In this document: piece after piece, positions 1 to 6,474 of the stretch
How the letters are laid out: each line of letters starts with the position of its first letter
Numbering within the stretch: the stretch's first letter is position 1
Assembly: GCA_030619425.1 (NCBI GenBank)
Contig: JAUXBJ010000032.1
Span: 1-9,590 of the forward strand
Origin: a bacterium
Lineage (GTDB): Bacteria; Zixibacteria; MSB-5A5; GN15; FEB-12
Direction of reading: 5' to 3'
Length of the DNA: 9,590 nucleotides
The notes under the pieces: generated by a model
What the model was told of the DNA's origin: nothing
The model's database searches: none
Seen by the model: the letters and a program-made list of their open reading frames with translations, nothing else
Made by a program: the position numbers and the translations under genes

Positions 1-617
1 AGTATGAGCGATTCCAGCGCCAGAAAACCCTGAGGCATCCGCGCTTCATTCTCCAGGCCTTGGAGCTCAACATACTCACTGGCTTTGCACTCACATCTGA
101 CAATCTCCGAAAATCCGGCTTTCGCGAGCGCGAAACGTAGCGTTGGTTCATCATAAATAAACATATGCCCCCAATTCCTGACAAAGTTGTTTATGACGAA
201 CGTGGCGTCGCAATACGGAGCGTCCTTCACATGTGTCTTCGTGGCCCACTCGATATATCGTTCATGCAGATCCGATCTGTCTTCGTCGTACAGCCGCAGC
301 AAGAATGATAGATCAGGTGTTGATATGCGGATCCTGCTGTTTGGCTTCAGTATACGAAAACACTCTCTCAACATCTGCGCGCCCTGAGAATACGTAAGGT
401 GTTCAATTATATGCTCGCTATACACATAAGAGAACAGGTTGTCCTCGAACGGAAATCGCTTGGTGACATCAAGGCGAAGGATGTTCCTCGATTTAGGACG
501 ATGATCGGAGTTCAGCCAACCATCTATGCTGTTGTGGCCACAACCCAGGTGGAGCTTCCGCGTGGAATGCCCACGCAGATAGTTCCGGATGAGCTTGTTA
601 TTTGCTAAAACACGCAT
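1..617 (-). CDS. SAM-dependent methyltransferase (COG4627-like), 3' end cut by window edge
   Basis: Class I methyltransferase expected to move a methyl group from S-adenosylmethionine to an unidentified acceptor; in polysaccharide loci such proteins are usually assumed to methylate sugars. From the ATG at 617, 205 residues are visible. SAM motif I is LGCG at about residues 23-26, followed by an acidic position in NSDHRP (35-40), the motif SEHIIEH (66-72) and the post-motif LKPNSRIRISTPDL (89-102). The C-terminal part has NNFVRNWGHMF and GLENEARMPQGF, both typical of the predicted methyltransferase family COG4627. In that family the protein ends soon after this point, so probably only a few residues are missing. 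An AGGA lies about 10 bases before the ATG; a GTG at 638 is an alternative start. It follows the upstream sulfotransferase stop by 48 bases on the same strand, so it is probably the third gene of the epimerase operon. Confidence 0.85.
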   Translation of the reverse strand, partial: MRVLANNKLIRNYLRGHSTRKLHLGCGHNSIDGWLNSDHRPKSRNILRLDVTKRFPFEDNLFSYVYSEHIIEHLTYSQGAQMLRECFRILKPNSRIRISTPDLSFLLRLYDEDRSDLHERYIEWATKTHVKDAPYCDATFVINNFVRNWGHMFIYDEPTLRFALAKAGFSEIVRCECKASEYVELQGLENEARMPQGFLALESLI

Positions 618-639
618 TATCAGTGCTATCCTAGCCACA

Positions 640-663
640 ACAAGCTTGAGTCTCGCAGCTTGT
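640..663 (-). repeat. Intercistronic inverted repeat (7-bp arms)
   Basis: ACAAGCT at 640-646 and AGCTTGT at 657-663 form a perfect 7-bp inverted repeat around a 10-base loop that itself contains GAG-T-CTC. It sits just after the sulfotransferase stop codon and just before the methyltransferase start. No T-run follows on the minus strand, so a classical intrinsic terminator is unlikely; an mRNA-stabilising or processing hairpin, or chance, are the options. Confidence 0.35.
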
Positions 664-665
664 GA

Positions 666-1307
666 TTAACTGTCGAATGTATAGCCAAAGGCCTCGATGT
701 CACCTGACCAGTGGGTAGCCACCAATGCCGCCTCTTTATCCCCATAGTACTTCCTCCAGTCCTGGTGATCGGTCCGGTTCATATGAGGTAATACTGACTG
801 GATCCCCAGATCTTCCATCAGCGTTGCCCAGTCCTCATAAAGATTCTCGAAGCGAAGGATCCGATCGGTCCCAATCTTCTTATCTATGGCAATCATATCC
901 AGCTGCGATACTCCCGGCTTGGTGCCAATTCTCGAGGCCTCCCAGCGGATATATTCAGCAAAGCTGCTGGGGTCGCGGCGCTTGTACTTGCACTTCCTAT
1001 TGATACTTCTGCGCCGTTGCCGGTGGTACAGGGAGACCATACGATCCCAGGGATTACGGACCACCGCGAACTTCAGCATGGCGCCATAAACATCTCTGGG
1101 GAGACGCCTTTGTATCACAGACAAGGGCAGGTGCATACGATAGTCGTACCAGGTCCAGTCGGGAACCAGACCAAGTTTTGACAGCGCCTTAAGAGGGTAT
1201 CTCTTCCGTTCCGCGATACTAAAGGGTGAAAGGGCCGACGATATGCTGCTTCCCGCGGTCCTCGGGATATGGACGAACAGGAAATTATTATCGATGGAGA
1301 TCTTCAA
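666..1307 (-). CDS. PAPS-dependent sulfotransferase, Sulfotransfer_2 family
   Basis: Predicted to transfer sulfate from PAPS to a hydroxyl of a glycan. With the TTG start at 1307 it is 213 aa. The 5'-phosphosulfate-binding loop is HIPRTAGSS at residues 13-21 (family form HIPKTAGTS), and the 3'-phosphate-binding segment is FAVVRNPWDRMVSLYH at 80-95. The end ...GDIEAFGYTF is the normal family C-terminus, so the protein looks full length. Start choice: TTG at 1307 overlaps the epimerase stop as TTGA and leaves a family-like short leader before the PAPS loop, but its Shine-Dalgarno is weak. An ATG at 1394 with GGGAG 8 bases upstream would add 29 residues lying entirely inside the epimerase gene (91-bp overlap) and unlike the family. 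Second gene of the epimerase operon. Fold is secure; acceptor is unknown. Confidence 0.85.
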   Translation of the reverse strand: MKISIDNNFLFVHIPRTAGSSISSALSPFSIAERKRYPLKALSKLGLVPDWTWYDYRMHLPLSVIQRRLPRDVYGAMLKFAVVRNPWDRMVSLYHRQRRRSINRKCKYKRRDPSSFAEYIRWEASRIGTKPGVSQLDMIAIDKKIGTDRILRFENLYEDWATLMEDLGIQSVLPHMNRTDHQDWRKYYGDKEAALVATHWSGDIEAFGYTFDS

Positions 1308-2290
1308 TGGGAACGAGCACCGCTCACGATCTGATCGTAAATCCAGTTGTAGGTTTTCTGCATTCCCTCTTCCAGTAGGGTCCGCGGTTCCCATCCGAGC
1401 AGCTCCCGGACCAGGGTGTTGTCGCTGTTTCGGCCACGCACACCCTGGGGCGCATCTAGCAGGTGTGTGCGTTCCAATTTGATGCCGGCGATATCCTCGA
1501 CGACATCAACGAGCTGATTCACCGTGACGAGCTGATGGCTGCCGATGTTGAGCGGCTCGGTTACGTCGGAACTCATCAGCCGCATTGTGCCTTCGATGCA
1601 GTCGTCGATGAACATGAAGCTGCGTGTCTGCTTGCCATCACCCCATATCTCAATAGTGTCCAGCCCGTTCAGCTTCGCCTGGATGACCTTGCGGCATATC
1701 GCGGCGGGAGCCTTCTCCCGGCCACCGTCCCATGTGCCATGCGGGCCGTAGGCGTTGTGATAGCGGGCGACGCGAGTCTGGAGGCCATAATCCTCAGTGA
1801 AGTGGCGGCACATGCGCTCGCTGAAAAGTTTCTCCCAGCCATAGCCGTCTTCGGGCATGGCGGGATACACGTCGCTCTCCTTGAGGGCAGTGACTGTCGG
1901 ACTGTTTTGCTTGTCCGCTTTGTACACACAGGCGGACGATGTGTATAAGAATCGCTTGACGCCGCAGTCCCTGGCAGTCATAAGCATGTGCGTATTGATC
2001 AGGACAGAGAGCATACAGGCAGCCTTGTGATTTTCGATAAAACCCATTCCACCCATGTCGCAGGCCAGATTAAACACCCAGTACGCGTCATCGCAGGCCT
2101 GGTAGCAACTGTTTTTATCTTGTAGATCGAGCTGGAGGTTCTCGGCCTCGGGAAACACCTGGTACCAGTCGTCCAGTGGCTTAATGTCAACGGCTCGAAT
2201 CGTCGTGTGTCCGGTATCTAAAAGGTGGCGAACCAGGTGGCCTCCAATGAAGCCACCGGCTCCGCCAACGGTAATACGTCTCTCGCTCAT
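1304..2290 (-). CDS. GDP-mannose 3,5-epimerase (NAD-dependent, extended SDR)
   Basis: Predicted to convert GDP-D-mannose to GDP-L-galactose, with GDP-L-gulose as side or alternative product, through C3 and C5 epimerisation with bound NAD. From the ATG at 2290 it is 328 aa. Visible: Rossmann loop GGAGGFIG (9-16), Asp35 after the second strand (NAD preference), ACDMGGMGFIE (76-86), SSACVY with Cys121 in place of the usual SDR Ser/Thr-Thr pattern, YGWEK (Tyr150, Lys154), GREKAPAA with Lys193, and GVRGRNSDN (283-291). The spacings Cys-29-Tyr-4-Lys-39-Lys equal those of plant GDP-mannose 3,5-epimerase (Cys145, Tyr174, Lys178, Lys217), and flanking motifs match it closely. An upstream in-frame ATG at 2359 would add 23 unrelated residues encoded by a tandem repeat. 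The Shine-Dalgarno for 2290 is poor. First gene of a minus-strand operon. Confidence 0.92.
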   Translation of the reverse strand: MSERRITVGGAGGFIGGHLVRHLLDTGHTTIRAVDIKPLDDWYQVFPEAENLQLDLQDKNSCYQACDDAYWVFNLACDMGGMGFIENHKAACMLSVLINTHMLMTARDCGVKRFLYTSSACVYKADKQNSPTVTALKESDVYPAMPEDGYGWEKLFSERMCRHFTEDYGLQTRVARYHNAYGPHGTWDGGREKAPAAICRKVIQAKLNGLDTIEIWGDGKQTRSFMFIDDCIEGTMRLMSSDVTEPLNIGSHQLVTVNQLVDVVEDIAGIKLERTHLLDAPQGVRGRNSDNTLVRELLGWEPRTLLEEGMQKTYNWIYDQIVSGARSH

Positions 2291-2325
2291 GGCGTTTAGT
2301 ATATCAATCCTGGTTGGAGAACAAA

Positions 2326-2353
2326 AGAATAACCTGTAGAATAACCTGTAGAA
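2326..2353. repeat. 12-bp tandem duplication
   Basis: The unit AGAATAACCTGT occurs at 2326-2337 and again, without change, at 2338-2349, followed by a further AGAA at 2350-2353. It lies upstream of the epimerase ATG at 2290, probably in its leader or promoter. If translation started at 2359 the repeat would encode YRLFYRLF, which has no counterpart in the epimerase family and argues against that start. Confidence 0.8.
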
Positions 2354-2402
2354 ATTCATCGGAAAATACTATATATAAGCATTGTAAAAAAACAGCGAGG
2401 GT

Positions 2403-2418
2403 TTGGTAATACTACCAA
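2403..2418. promoter_or_regulatory. Inverted repeat TTGGTA-N4-TACCAA, candidate operator
   Basis: TTGGTA at 2403-2408 and TACCAA at 2413-2418 are perfect inverted arms around ATAC. A 16-bp dyad of this size is typical of a binding site for a dimeric regulator, and it overlaps the candidate plus-strand -10 (2405-2410). It is too short to be a convincing terminator. The regulator is unknown and a chance dyad is possible. Confidence 0.4.
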
Positions 2419-2476
2419 GTGTATTCTCTTGAAACGGACGGGACAGAAAAAAAACGACGGTCAGCCCTTATCTTTC

Positions 2477-3283
2477 ATGAGAAGAACGAAGAGCTTGTCC
2501 TTCCCGGAGGATACCTATCTCATCGATGAGTCGCGCGATCTGATCTACATTCCCATCCCCAAAGTGGCCTGCACCAGCCTCAAGATCTGGTTTCTGACGA
2601 CCTCGCCGGATATTGACATCCAGCCTGATCCTGTAAGCTGGAAGGTCAACGCCTGGCTCGGCAACGAAGGCAAGCGCTATCTCCTCAAGGATCCCGCTCT
2701 GCTCCGGGACAGTCGTAAGTTCCTCTTCGCTTTCGTGCGCAACCCATGGAGCCGCCTGGTTTCATGCTACCTGAACCGCATCGTCGGCCGAGGGATCGAG
2801 TATCGGAACATCATGAAGAAACTCAACAAAGGCAGTTGGTATCGCGTCGATAAGCGCATCCGCTATTACGCCCGCAAACGGATCTATGGCGTGGGCTGGC
2901 CCGAGCACTCGGAACTCACCTTCCGGGAATTCGTCATGCGTGAAGTGGCCGCCATGCCCGCGATGGAGATGGATCCACACTGGCGCCCGCAATATACCTT
3001 CCTGGGTCGGCACGAACCGGATTTCATTGGGCGTTTCGAGCGGCTTGCTGACGATCTTAAAGTGCTCGGCAAGGAGTTCGGGATCAATGCGGATCTTCAC
3101 GAACTCAACCGATCGCAGTATACCGACTGCGATCACGCCGGGTGTTTCGCGGACTGCTCGCAAGCTCAGCTCAGGGCAATGCCAGCCATGCCCCATTACC
3201 GTCTATTCTACACACCGGATCTCATCGACACGGTTGCATGCGTCTACACGAAGGATCTCGACCGATTCGGCTACGACTTCTGA
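2477..3283 (+). CDS. Carbohydrate sulfotransferase, Sulfotransfer_2 family (HNK-1ST/C4ST-like motifs)
   Basis: Predicted PAPS-dependent glycan O-sulfotransferase of 268 aa. The 5'-PAPS loop is PIPKVACTSLK at residues 26-36, close to PKVACTNWK of animal chondroitin 4-O- and HNK-1 sulfotransferases and different from the HIPRTAGSS of the sulfotransferase at 666-1307. The 3'-phosphate segment is FLFAFVRNPWSRLVSCYLNR (82-101). GRFERLADDLKVLGKEFGI follows in the C-terminal half and the end ...DLDRFGYDF is the normal family terminus. No transmembrane anchor is visible, so it is probably cytoplasmic. Start: ATG at 2477 was preferred; a TTG at 2429 in the same frame adds 16 charged residues and would sit only ~12 bases from the promoter-predicted transcript start. 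No clear Shine-Dalgarno at either. It faces the fucosyltransferase operon and overlaps its end by 13 bp. Confidence 0.88.
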   Translation: MRRTKSLSFPEDTYLIDESRDLIYIPIPKVACTSLKIWFLTTSPDIDIQPDPVSWKVNAWLGNEGKRYLLKDPALLRDSRKFLFAFVRNPWSRLVSCYLNRIVGRGIEYRNIMKKLNKGSWYRVDKRIRYYARKRIYGVGWPEHSELTFREFVMREVAAMPAMEMDPHWRPQYTFLGRHEPDFIGRFERLADDLKVLGKEFGINADLHELNRSQYTDCDHAGCFADCSQAQLRAMPAMPHYRLFYTPDLIDTVACVYTKDLDRFGYDF

Positions 3284-4389
3284 ATGCCTAAGAACCGCCG
3301 CAGGCTTCTGCGAAACCGCCTCCGGTTCCTGACCACAACCGCCCAGGCTCTTCGCCATTCGTATGCGAGCTTTTGTAGTGTGCTCTGGGATCCGGCATAC
3401 TTCGACACTTGCTCCAGGTCCGTGTTCTTGATCATCTCCCATGCCGGGCGTGTCGCCAGAGAGGACCATCGGCTCAAATAGTCCTGGCCAAATGCGAATC
3501 GCTTATCCAGGCTCAGATCCTTCGATTCCAGGTTCTCGCTGAAAAAGATCGCCATCTCGGGAATGTTCGAAGCACCCCGAATGAGAAAGTCACATCTCGA
3601 CAGTAAGAGAACGTCAATCAGGACATCTTCGCCCTTCTGGTACGGTGAACCTGCCTTGCTGTTGAACGGTGCGGTCGATGTCGAGGACCGGAGGCAATCG
3701 TAGTGGTGCACGATGCTCCCGTATCGTTTCTTGATCAACTCCAGATACTGAACCTGATCCGTGGCAAGGAAAATGTGCGCGTCGGGATTGTCCTCGAGAT
3801 AGCGCTCGATGGACTCGAAATACTCGGCCGGGCTGACGGGGGGAGCGTAGTGCAAGTCCGTGCCTCGGATATGCACACCGAGCATGTGTCTTCCCTTCAT
3901 GTAGAGATCGAAGAAATGATCCACCTTCTCCAGGATGTGCGGTTTGATCCGCACGTAGCTGCGTACCGTTTCGCGCCCTTTCTTTCGCTGCTCCTCGAAC
4001 CAGGCGGTCAAATTGTCCGGTATATCCGTTCGCCAGTGACCGAACATCCAAGTGAAGATGCTGTCCGAGTTCGTCTTAATTTGAGCAGCAATGGACGCGT
4101 CCACCCGGTGTAACTCCGATGCGATCTGCGCGCATGCCGGGTCGGCCAACATGCGCTGGAGGTCCGAGCTGGAGTACGCGCCGACCGGTTCGAAGTACTG
4201 CTCCCACACATTGCCCCCGTACTTGGAGTCTAAAAATCTGGTGCCACAGGCGTCGTCGATGTGGACGACAGGCGTCAAACCTTCGCGCTCGCAATGGCGA
4301 ACATAGTTCAGGACGGTCAGCAGGCAGGCTGAAAAGCCTGCGTGTTTCAGGGGCGGTTGGATCAGGAAAAACGATTTTTGCTCACTCAT
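3271..4389 (-). CDS. Fucosyltransferase-like GT-B glycosyltransferase (GT23/O-FucT type), copy 1
   Basis: Predicted to use a GDP-L-sugar (GDP-fucose or, given the epimerase, GDP-L-galactose) to glycosylate a growing glycan. 372 aa from the ATG at 4389. Conserved pieces in order: VWEQYFEP (61-68), YVRIKPHILEKVD (145-157), the nucleotide-sugar motif GVHIRGTD (171-178), IFLATDQ (206-212), HYDCLRS (229-235) and EDVLIDVLLLSRCDFL (254-269). The HxRxxD, LATD and (D)xLID...LS.CD trio is the signature of alpha-1,6-fucosyltransferase FUT8, NodZ and protein O-fucosyltransferases. The C-terminus is an Arg-rich tail (355-366) that could bind the inner membrane. Its ATG overlaps the upstream gene's TGA as ATGA. 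Last gene of the five-gene run. Fold is fairly secure; donor and acceptor are inferred. Confidence 0.82.
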   Translation of the reverse strand: MSEQKSFFLIQPPLKHAGFSACLLTVLNYVRHCEREGLTPVVHIDDACGTRFLDSKYGGNVWEQYFEPVGAYSSSDLQRMLADPACAQIASELHRVDASIAAQIKTNSDSIFTWMFGHWRTDIPDNLTAWFEEQRKKGRETVRSYVRIKPHILEKVDHFFDLYMKGRHMLGVHIRGTDLHYAPPVSPAEYFESIERYLEDNPDAHIFLATDQVQYLELIKKRYGSIVHHYDCLRSSTSTAPFNSKAGSPYQKGEDVLIDVLLLSRCDFLIRGASNIPEMAIFFSENLESKDLSLDKRFAFGQDYLSRWSSLATRPAWEMIKNTDLEQVSKYAGSQSTLQKLAYEWRRAWAVVVRNRRRFRRSLRRFLGIQKS

Positions 4390-5438
4390 GTCGGATCGTG
4401 GCGAGCGAAGCGCCGAAGCCTCCTACGAAATGAGCGCCAGAGATCTTCCAGCTCCCGGCGCCATCGGCGTGGACACCACCACGGCGGAGACCACTGGACG
4501 ATATCAAGCTTGTGATAGGCACTGACGAGGTGCCGGAAGTGTCGCGGATCGAAGCGGCTTTCGAGGGCGAAGTCATAACATCGTAGCGACGGGTTGAACC
4601 AGAGCGCGAATTCACCGACCGCTGCGGCCGCCTTGAAGAGGAAGTCGCAGCGCGAAAGTAGCAAGACGTCGATCAGGACATCCTCACCGCGCTTGAACGG
4701 GCTCTCCGACGAGAATTTGAAAGGGGGTCGCCGACGATTTGACCGCAGGCAATCGTAGGTGATGAGCCGCTCACCATAACGTTCACGGAAAAGGTCGACG
4801 AACTGGTTCTGGTCCGTTGCGAGGAAGATCCGGTACGGGTCGGTGCCACGGTTCGCCAGGTATTGGTCGATCGCGTCGAAGTACGCCTGGGGGCTCGTCG
4901 GTTCGGCGTAAGCAAAGTCCGTCCCGCGGATGTGAACGCCGATCGTGAACTGCAGCTGTATCCAGTCGCGCCAGAAGGCATCAACCTTCGCAGTGATGTG
5001 AGGTTTCACGCGGATGTATTCGGAGACGTACTCGCGCCCCAGCGCGCGCTTGGCTTCCATCCAGGCGGTCGGATCGTCAGGCGCATCCTTCGCCCAGAAT
5101 GTTGCGATGCGATCGAGATCGCTATGGTGCCAGTTGCAAATCTGCCTTTTGGTGAAGGAATGGACCTGATCCGCTGAGAGCTCGTTGCGGTCGAGGGTCG
5201 TTCGCAGTTGCTCGTACCCAATGCTCGACACCGGCTCGAAGTAATACTCCCACACATTCTCCCCGTGCGAGGGATCATAGAAGAACCGTGTCGCCTCCCG
5301 CCCGTAGTAGACCACCGGGATCGCCCCATCCCGCACGGCCATACGGATCCCGTTCAGCGTGTAGGTTAGCATCGCGCAGAATCCCGCGTTCCCATCAATA
5401 TGCTGAATCAGGTGGTACCTGGGTGACCCGTCAGGCAT
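4386..5438 (-). CDS. Fucosyltransferase-like GT-B glycosyltransferase (GT23/O-FucT type), copy 2
   Basis: Close paralogue of the gene at 3271-4389, 350 aa. From the ATG at 5438 it has VWEYYFEP, GVHIRGTD (167-174), IFLATDQNQF, TYDCLRS and EDVLIDVLLLSRCDFL (252-267); that last 16-residue stretch is identical in copy 1. It ends in a basic tail (RRRLRRFAR). ATG at 5438 has GGAG 10 bases upstream and overlaps the preceding stop as ATGCCTGA, which signals coupled translation; a GTG at 5483 would add 15 residues (MPCGGYPQRDWRIGR) without family support. Tandem duplication followed by strong divergence outside the motifs suggests the copies add the same kind of sugar to different acceptors or linkages. 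Acceptor unknown. Confidence 0.82.
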   Translation of the reverse strand: MPDGSPRYHLIQHIDGNAGFCAMLTYTLNGIRMAVRDGAIPVVYYGREATRFFYDPSHGENVWEYYFEPVSSIGYEQLRTTLDRNELSADQVHSFTKRQICNWHHSDLDRIATFWAKDAPDDPTAWMEAKRALGREYVSEYIRVKPHITAKVDAFWRDWIQLQFTIGVHIRGTDFAYAEPTSPQAYFDAIDQYLANRGTDPYRIFLATDQNQFVDLFRERYGERLITYDCLRSNRRRPPFKFSSESPFKRGEDVLIDVLLLSRCDFLFKAAAAVGEFALWFNPSLRCYDFALESRFDPRHFRHLVSAYHKLDIVQWSPPWWCPRRWRRELEDLWRSFRRRLRRFARHDPT

Positions 5439-6474
5439 CCGTCCGATTCTCCAGTCTCGCTGTGGATACCCGCCGCAGGGCACGCTTGACCGTCCGTCGT
5501 AGCTTCTTAAATGAGAGCGTCTGCACGTGCGCGAGCAGCTTGTTCTTGCGGTGTGTGTTGACGTGGGGTAGTGCGGGATTGTTCAGGAGCACCGTGCGCG
5601 CAAGACTCGAACCGTTGTGGATCAGGCAAATGCAGCGGGTCAGCAGCAGGTACTCGATGACGGCCTCCTCCCCGTTGCGCGCCGCGAGCGATCGGTCGCG
5701 CGTCACGTACGTCGGCATGATACACCCTGTGGGGCCGCGGCCGGCTGCCTCGCCCGCCACGTGGCGGTGGCTATCGTAAGCGATCACCCGGCCCCCGAAC
5801 GCGTCGGTCATAAACGCCAGCGATTGCTGGTCATCCGTCGCGACGAACAGATGGGCGTCGGGGGTCGACAACAGACACCTCTCGACTTCTTGCCTGTAAT
5901 TTTCGAGTATTAGAGAGTCCTTGCGATGTGCGCGGTCCTCACTCTTTGATATGGCATCCGTACCCCTGATCTGTATGCCTATCACGGGTCGGCCGGCCAT
6001 GTGTTCGTCGAAATAGGCGTCGACCTTCTCGGTGATATATGCCCTGGGCCGCAGGTACTCCTGGATCAGTCGCGCCGCGCGCTCACGCATCGCCGCATCC
6101 GGATCCTGCCACTCGTACGGAATTGCCAGCGTCTTTCCCTTCAGCTGCGGGTGATCTCCGTAGTGGTTCGAGACCCAGGTGTTTTGATCCAGCCAGAACC
6201 CCACATCACGCGGGACCGGGAAGCGTTCCGCCAGAGCAGAGCGAACTTTCCTCGGTATCGAATCGGCCGGACAATTCCAGTCCAGAGGCTCGAAGTAATA
6301 TTCCCACACCGTTGAGCGACTGCGGTAGTCTTGCGGCACCCAGTAACAGCAGCGGCCCTCGAAAAAGACAACCGGGGTGCGTCCTGCGTGGGCAGACCAC
6401 GGGATGTGCGCGATGACCTGCTGGATCAACGAGAACAATCCGACATCACGTTCACAAATGATGTGCAGCGTCAA
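5431..6474 (-). CDS. Fucosyltransferase-like GT-B glycosyltransferase, divergent copy 3 (HIRGTD His replaced)
   Basis: Third and most divergent paralogue, 347 aa. It keeps VWEYYFEP (56-63), PRAYITEKVDAYFDEHM, IRGTD, LFVATDDQQS and YLLLTRCICLIHNGSS, aligning in order with copies 1 and 2. Differences: GIQIRGTD at 166-173 has Gln168 where the others have His, and the segment EDVLIDVLLLSRCDFL has become EEAVIEYLLLTRCICL. These changes may alter the donor or acceptor, or mark a weakened enzyme. Start is TTG at 6474, overlapping the upstream gene's stop as TTGA, with GGAGG about 11 bases upstream. The C-terminus is again basic (KLRRTVKRALRR). Membership of the trio is clear; activity is less certain than for its neighbours. 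Confidence 0.78.
   Translation of the reverse strand: MTLHIICERDVGLFSLIQQVIAHIPWSAHAGRTPVVFFEGRCCYWVPQDYRSRSTVWEYYFEPLDWNCPADSIPRKVRSALAERFPVPRDVGFWLDQNTWVSNHYGDHPQLKGKTLAIPYEWQDPDAAMRERAARLIQEYLRPRAYITEKVDAYFDEHMAGRPVIGIQIRGTDAISKSEDRAHRKDSLILENYRQEVERCLLSTPDAHLFVATDDQQSLAFMTDAFGGRVIAYDSHRHVAGEAAGRGPTGCIMPTYVTRDRSLAARNGEEAVIEYLLLTRCICLIHNGSSLARTVLLNNPALPHVNTHRKNKLLAHVQTLSFKKLRRTVKRALRRVSTARLENRTDA

Larger units (their letters stand above)
2291..2476. promoter_or_regulatory. AT-rich divergent promoter region
   Basis: This stretch lies between the divergent epimerase and sulfotransferase starts and is far richer in A and T than either gene. On the plus strand a weak promoter can be drawn: TTGTAA at 2382-2387 (4 of 6 to TTGACA), 17-base spacer, GGTAAT at 2405-2410 (4 of 6 to TATAAT). 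Its -10 falls inside the inverted repeat at 2403-2418. On the minus strand the tract at 2365-2380 offers TATATA and TATAGT -10-like boxes without a clear -35. The exact promoters are a guess; that promoters are here follows from gene orientation. Confidence 0.5.

Noticed and set aside
187..608. Small plus-strand frames of 66 and 69 codons
   Set aside because: They are antisense to the methyltransferase, whose conserved motifs cover the same region.
640..663. Intrinsic terminator after the sulfotransferase at 666
   Set aside because: The inverted repeat is real, but no T-run follows on the minus strand, so a Rho-independent terminator is not supported.
1463..1948. 161-codon open frame on the plus strand
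   Set aside because: It lies wholly antisense to the GDP-mannose 3,5-epimerase, whose frame is conserved throughout; no family features of its own.
2291..2359. N-terminal extension of the epimerase from ATG 2359
   Set aside because: The 23 extra residues come from the tandem-repeat leader (YRLFYRLF), have no family counterpart, and would use up the promoter region.
3614..4051. 145-codon open frame on the minus strand
   Set aside because: Alternate frame of fucosyltransferase-like copy 1; Arg/Pro-rich composition typical of a frame-shifted reading of a GC-rich gene.
5288..5779. 163-codon plus-strand frame
   Set aside because: Antisense to the junction of fucosyltransferase-like copies 2 and 3; rich in Arg, Ser and Pro with no recognisable domain.
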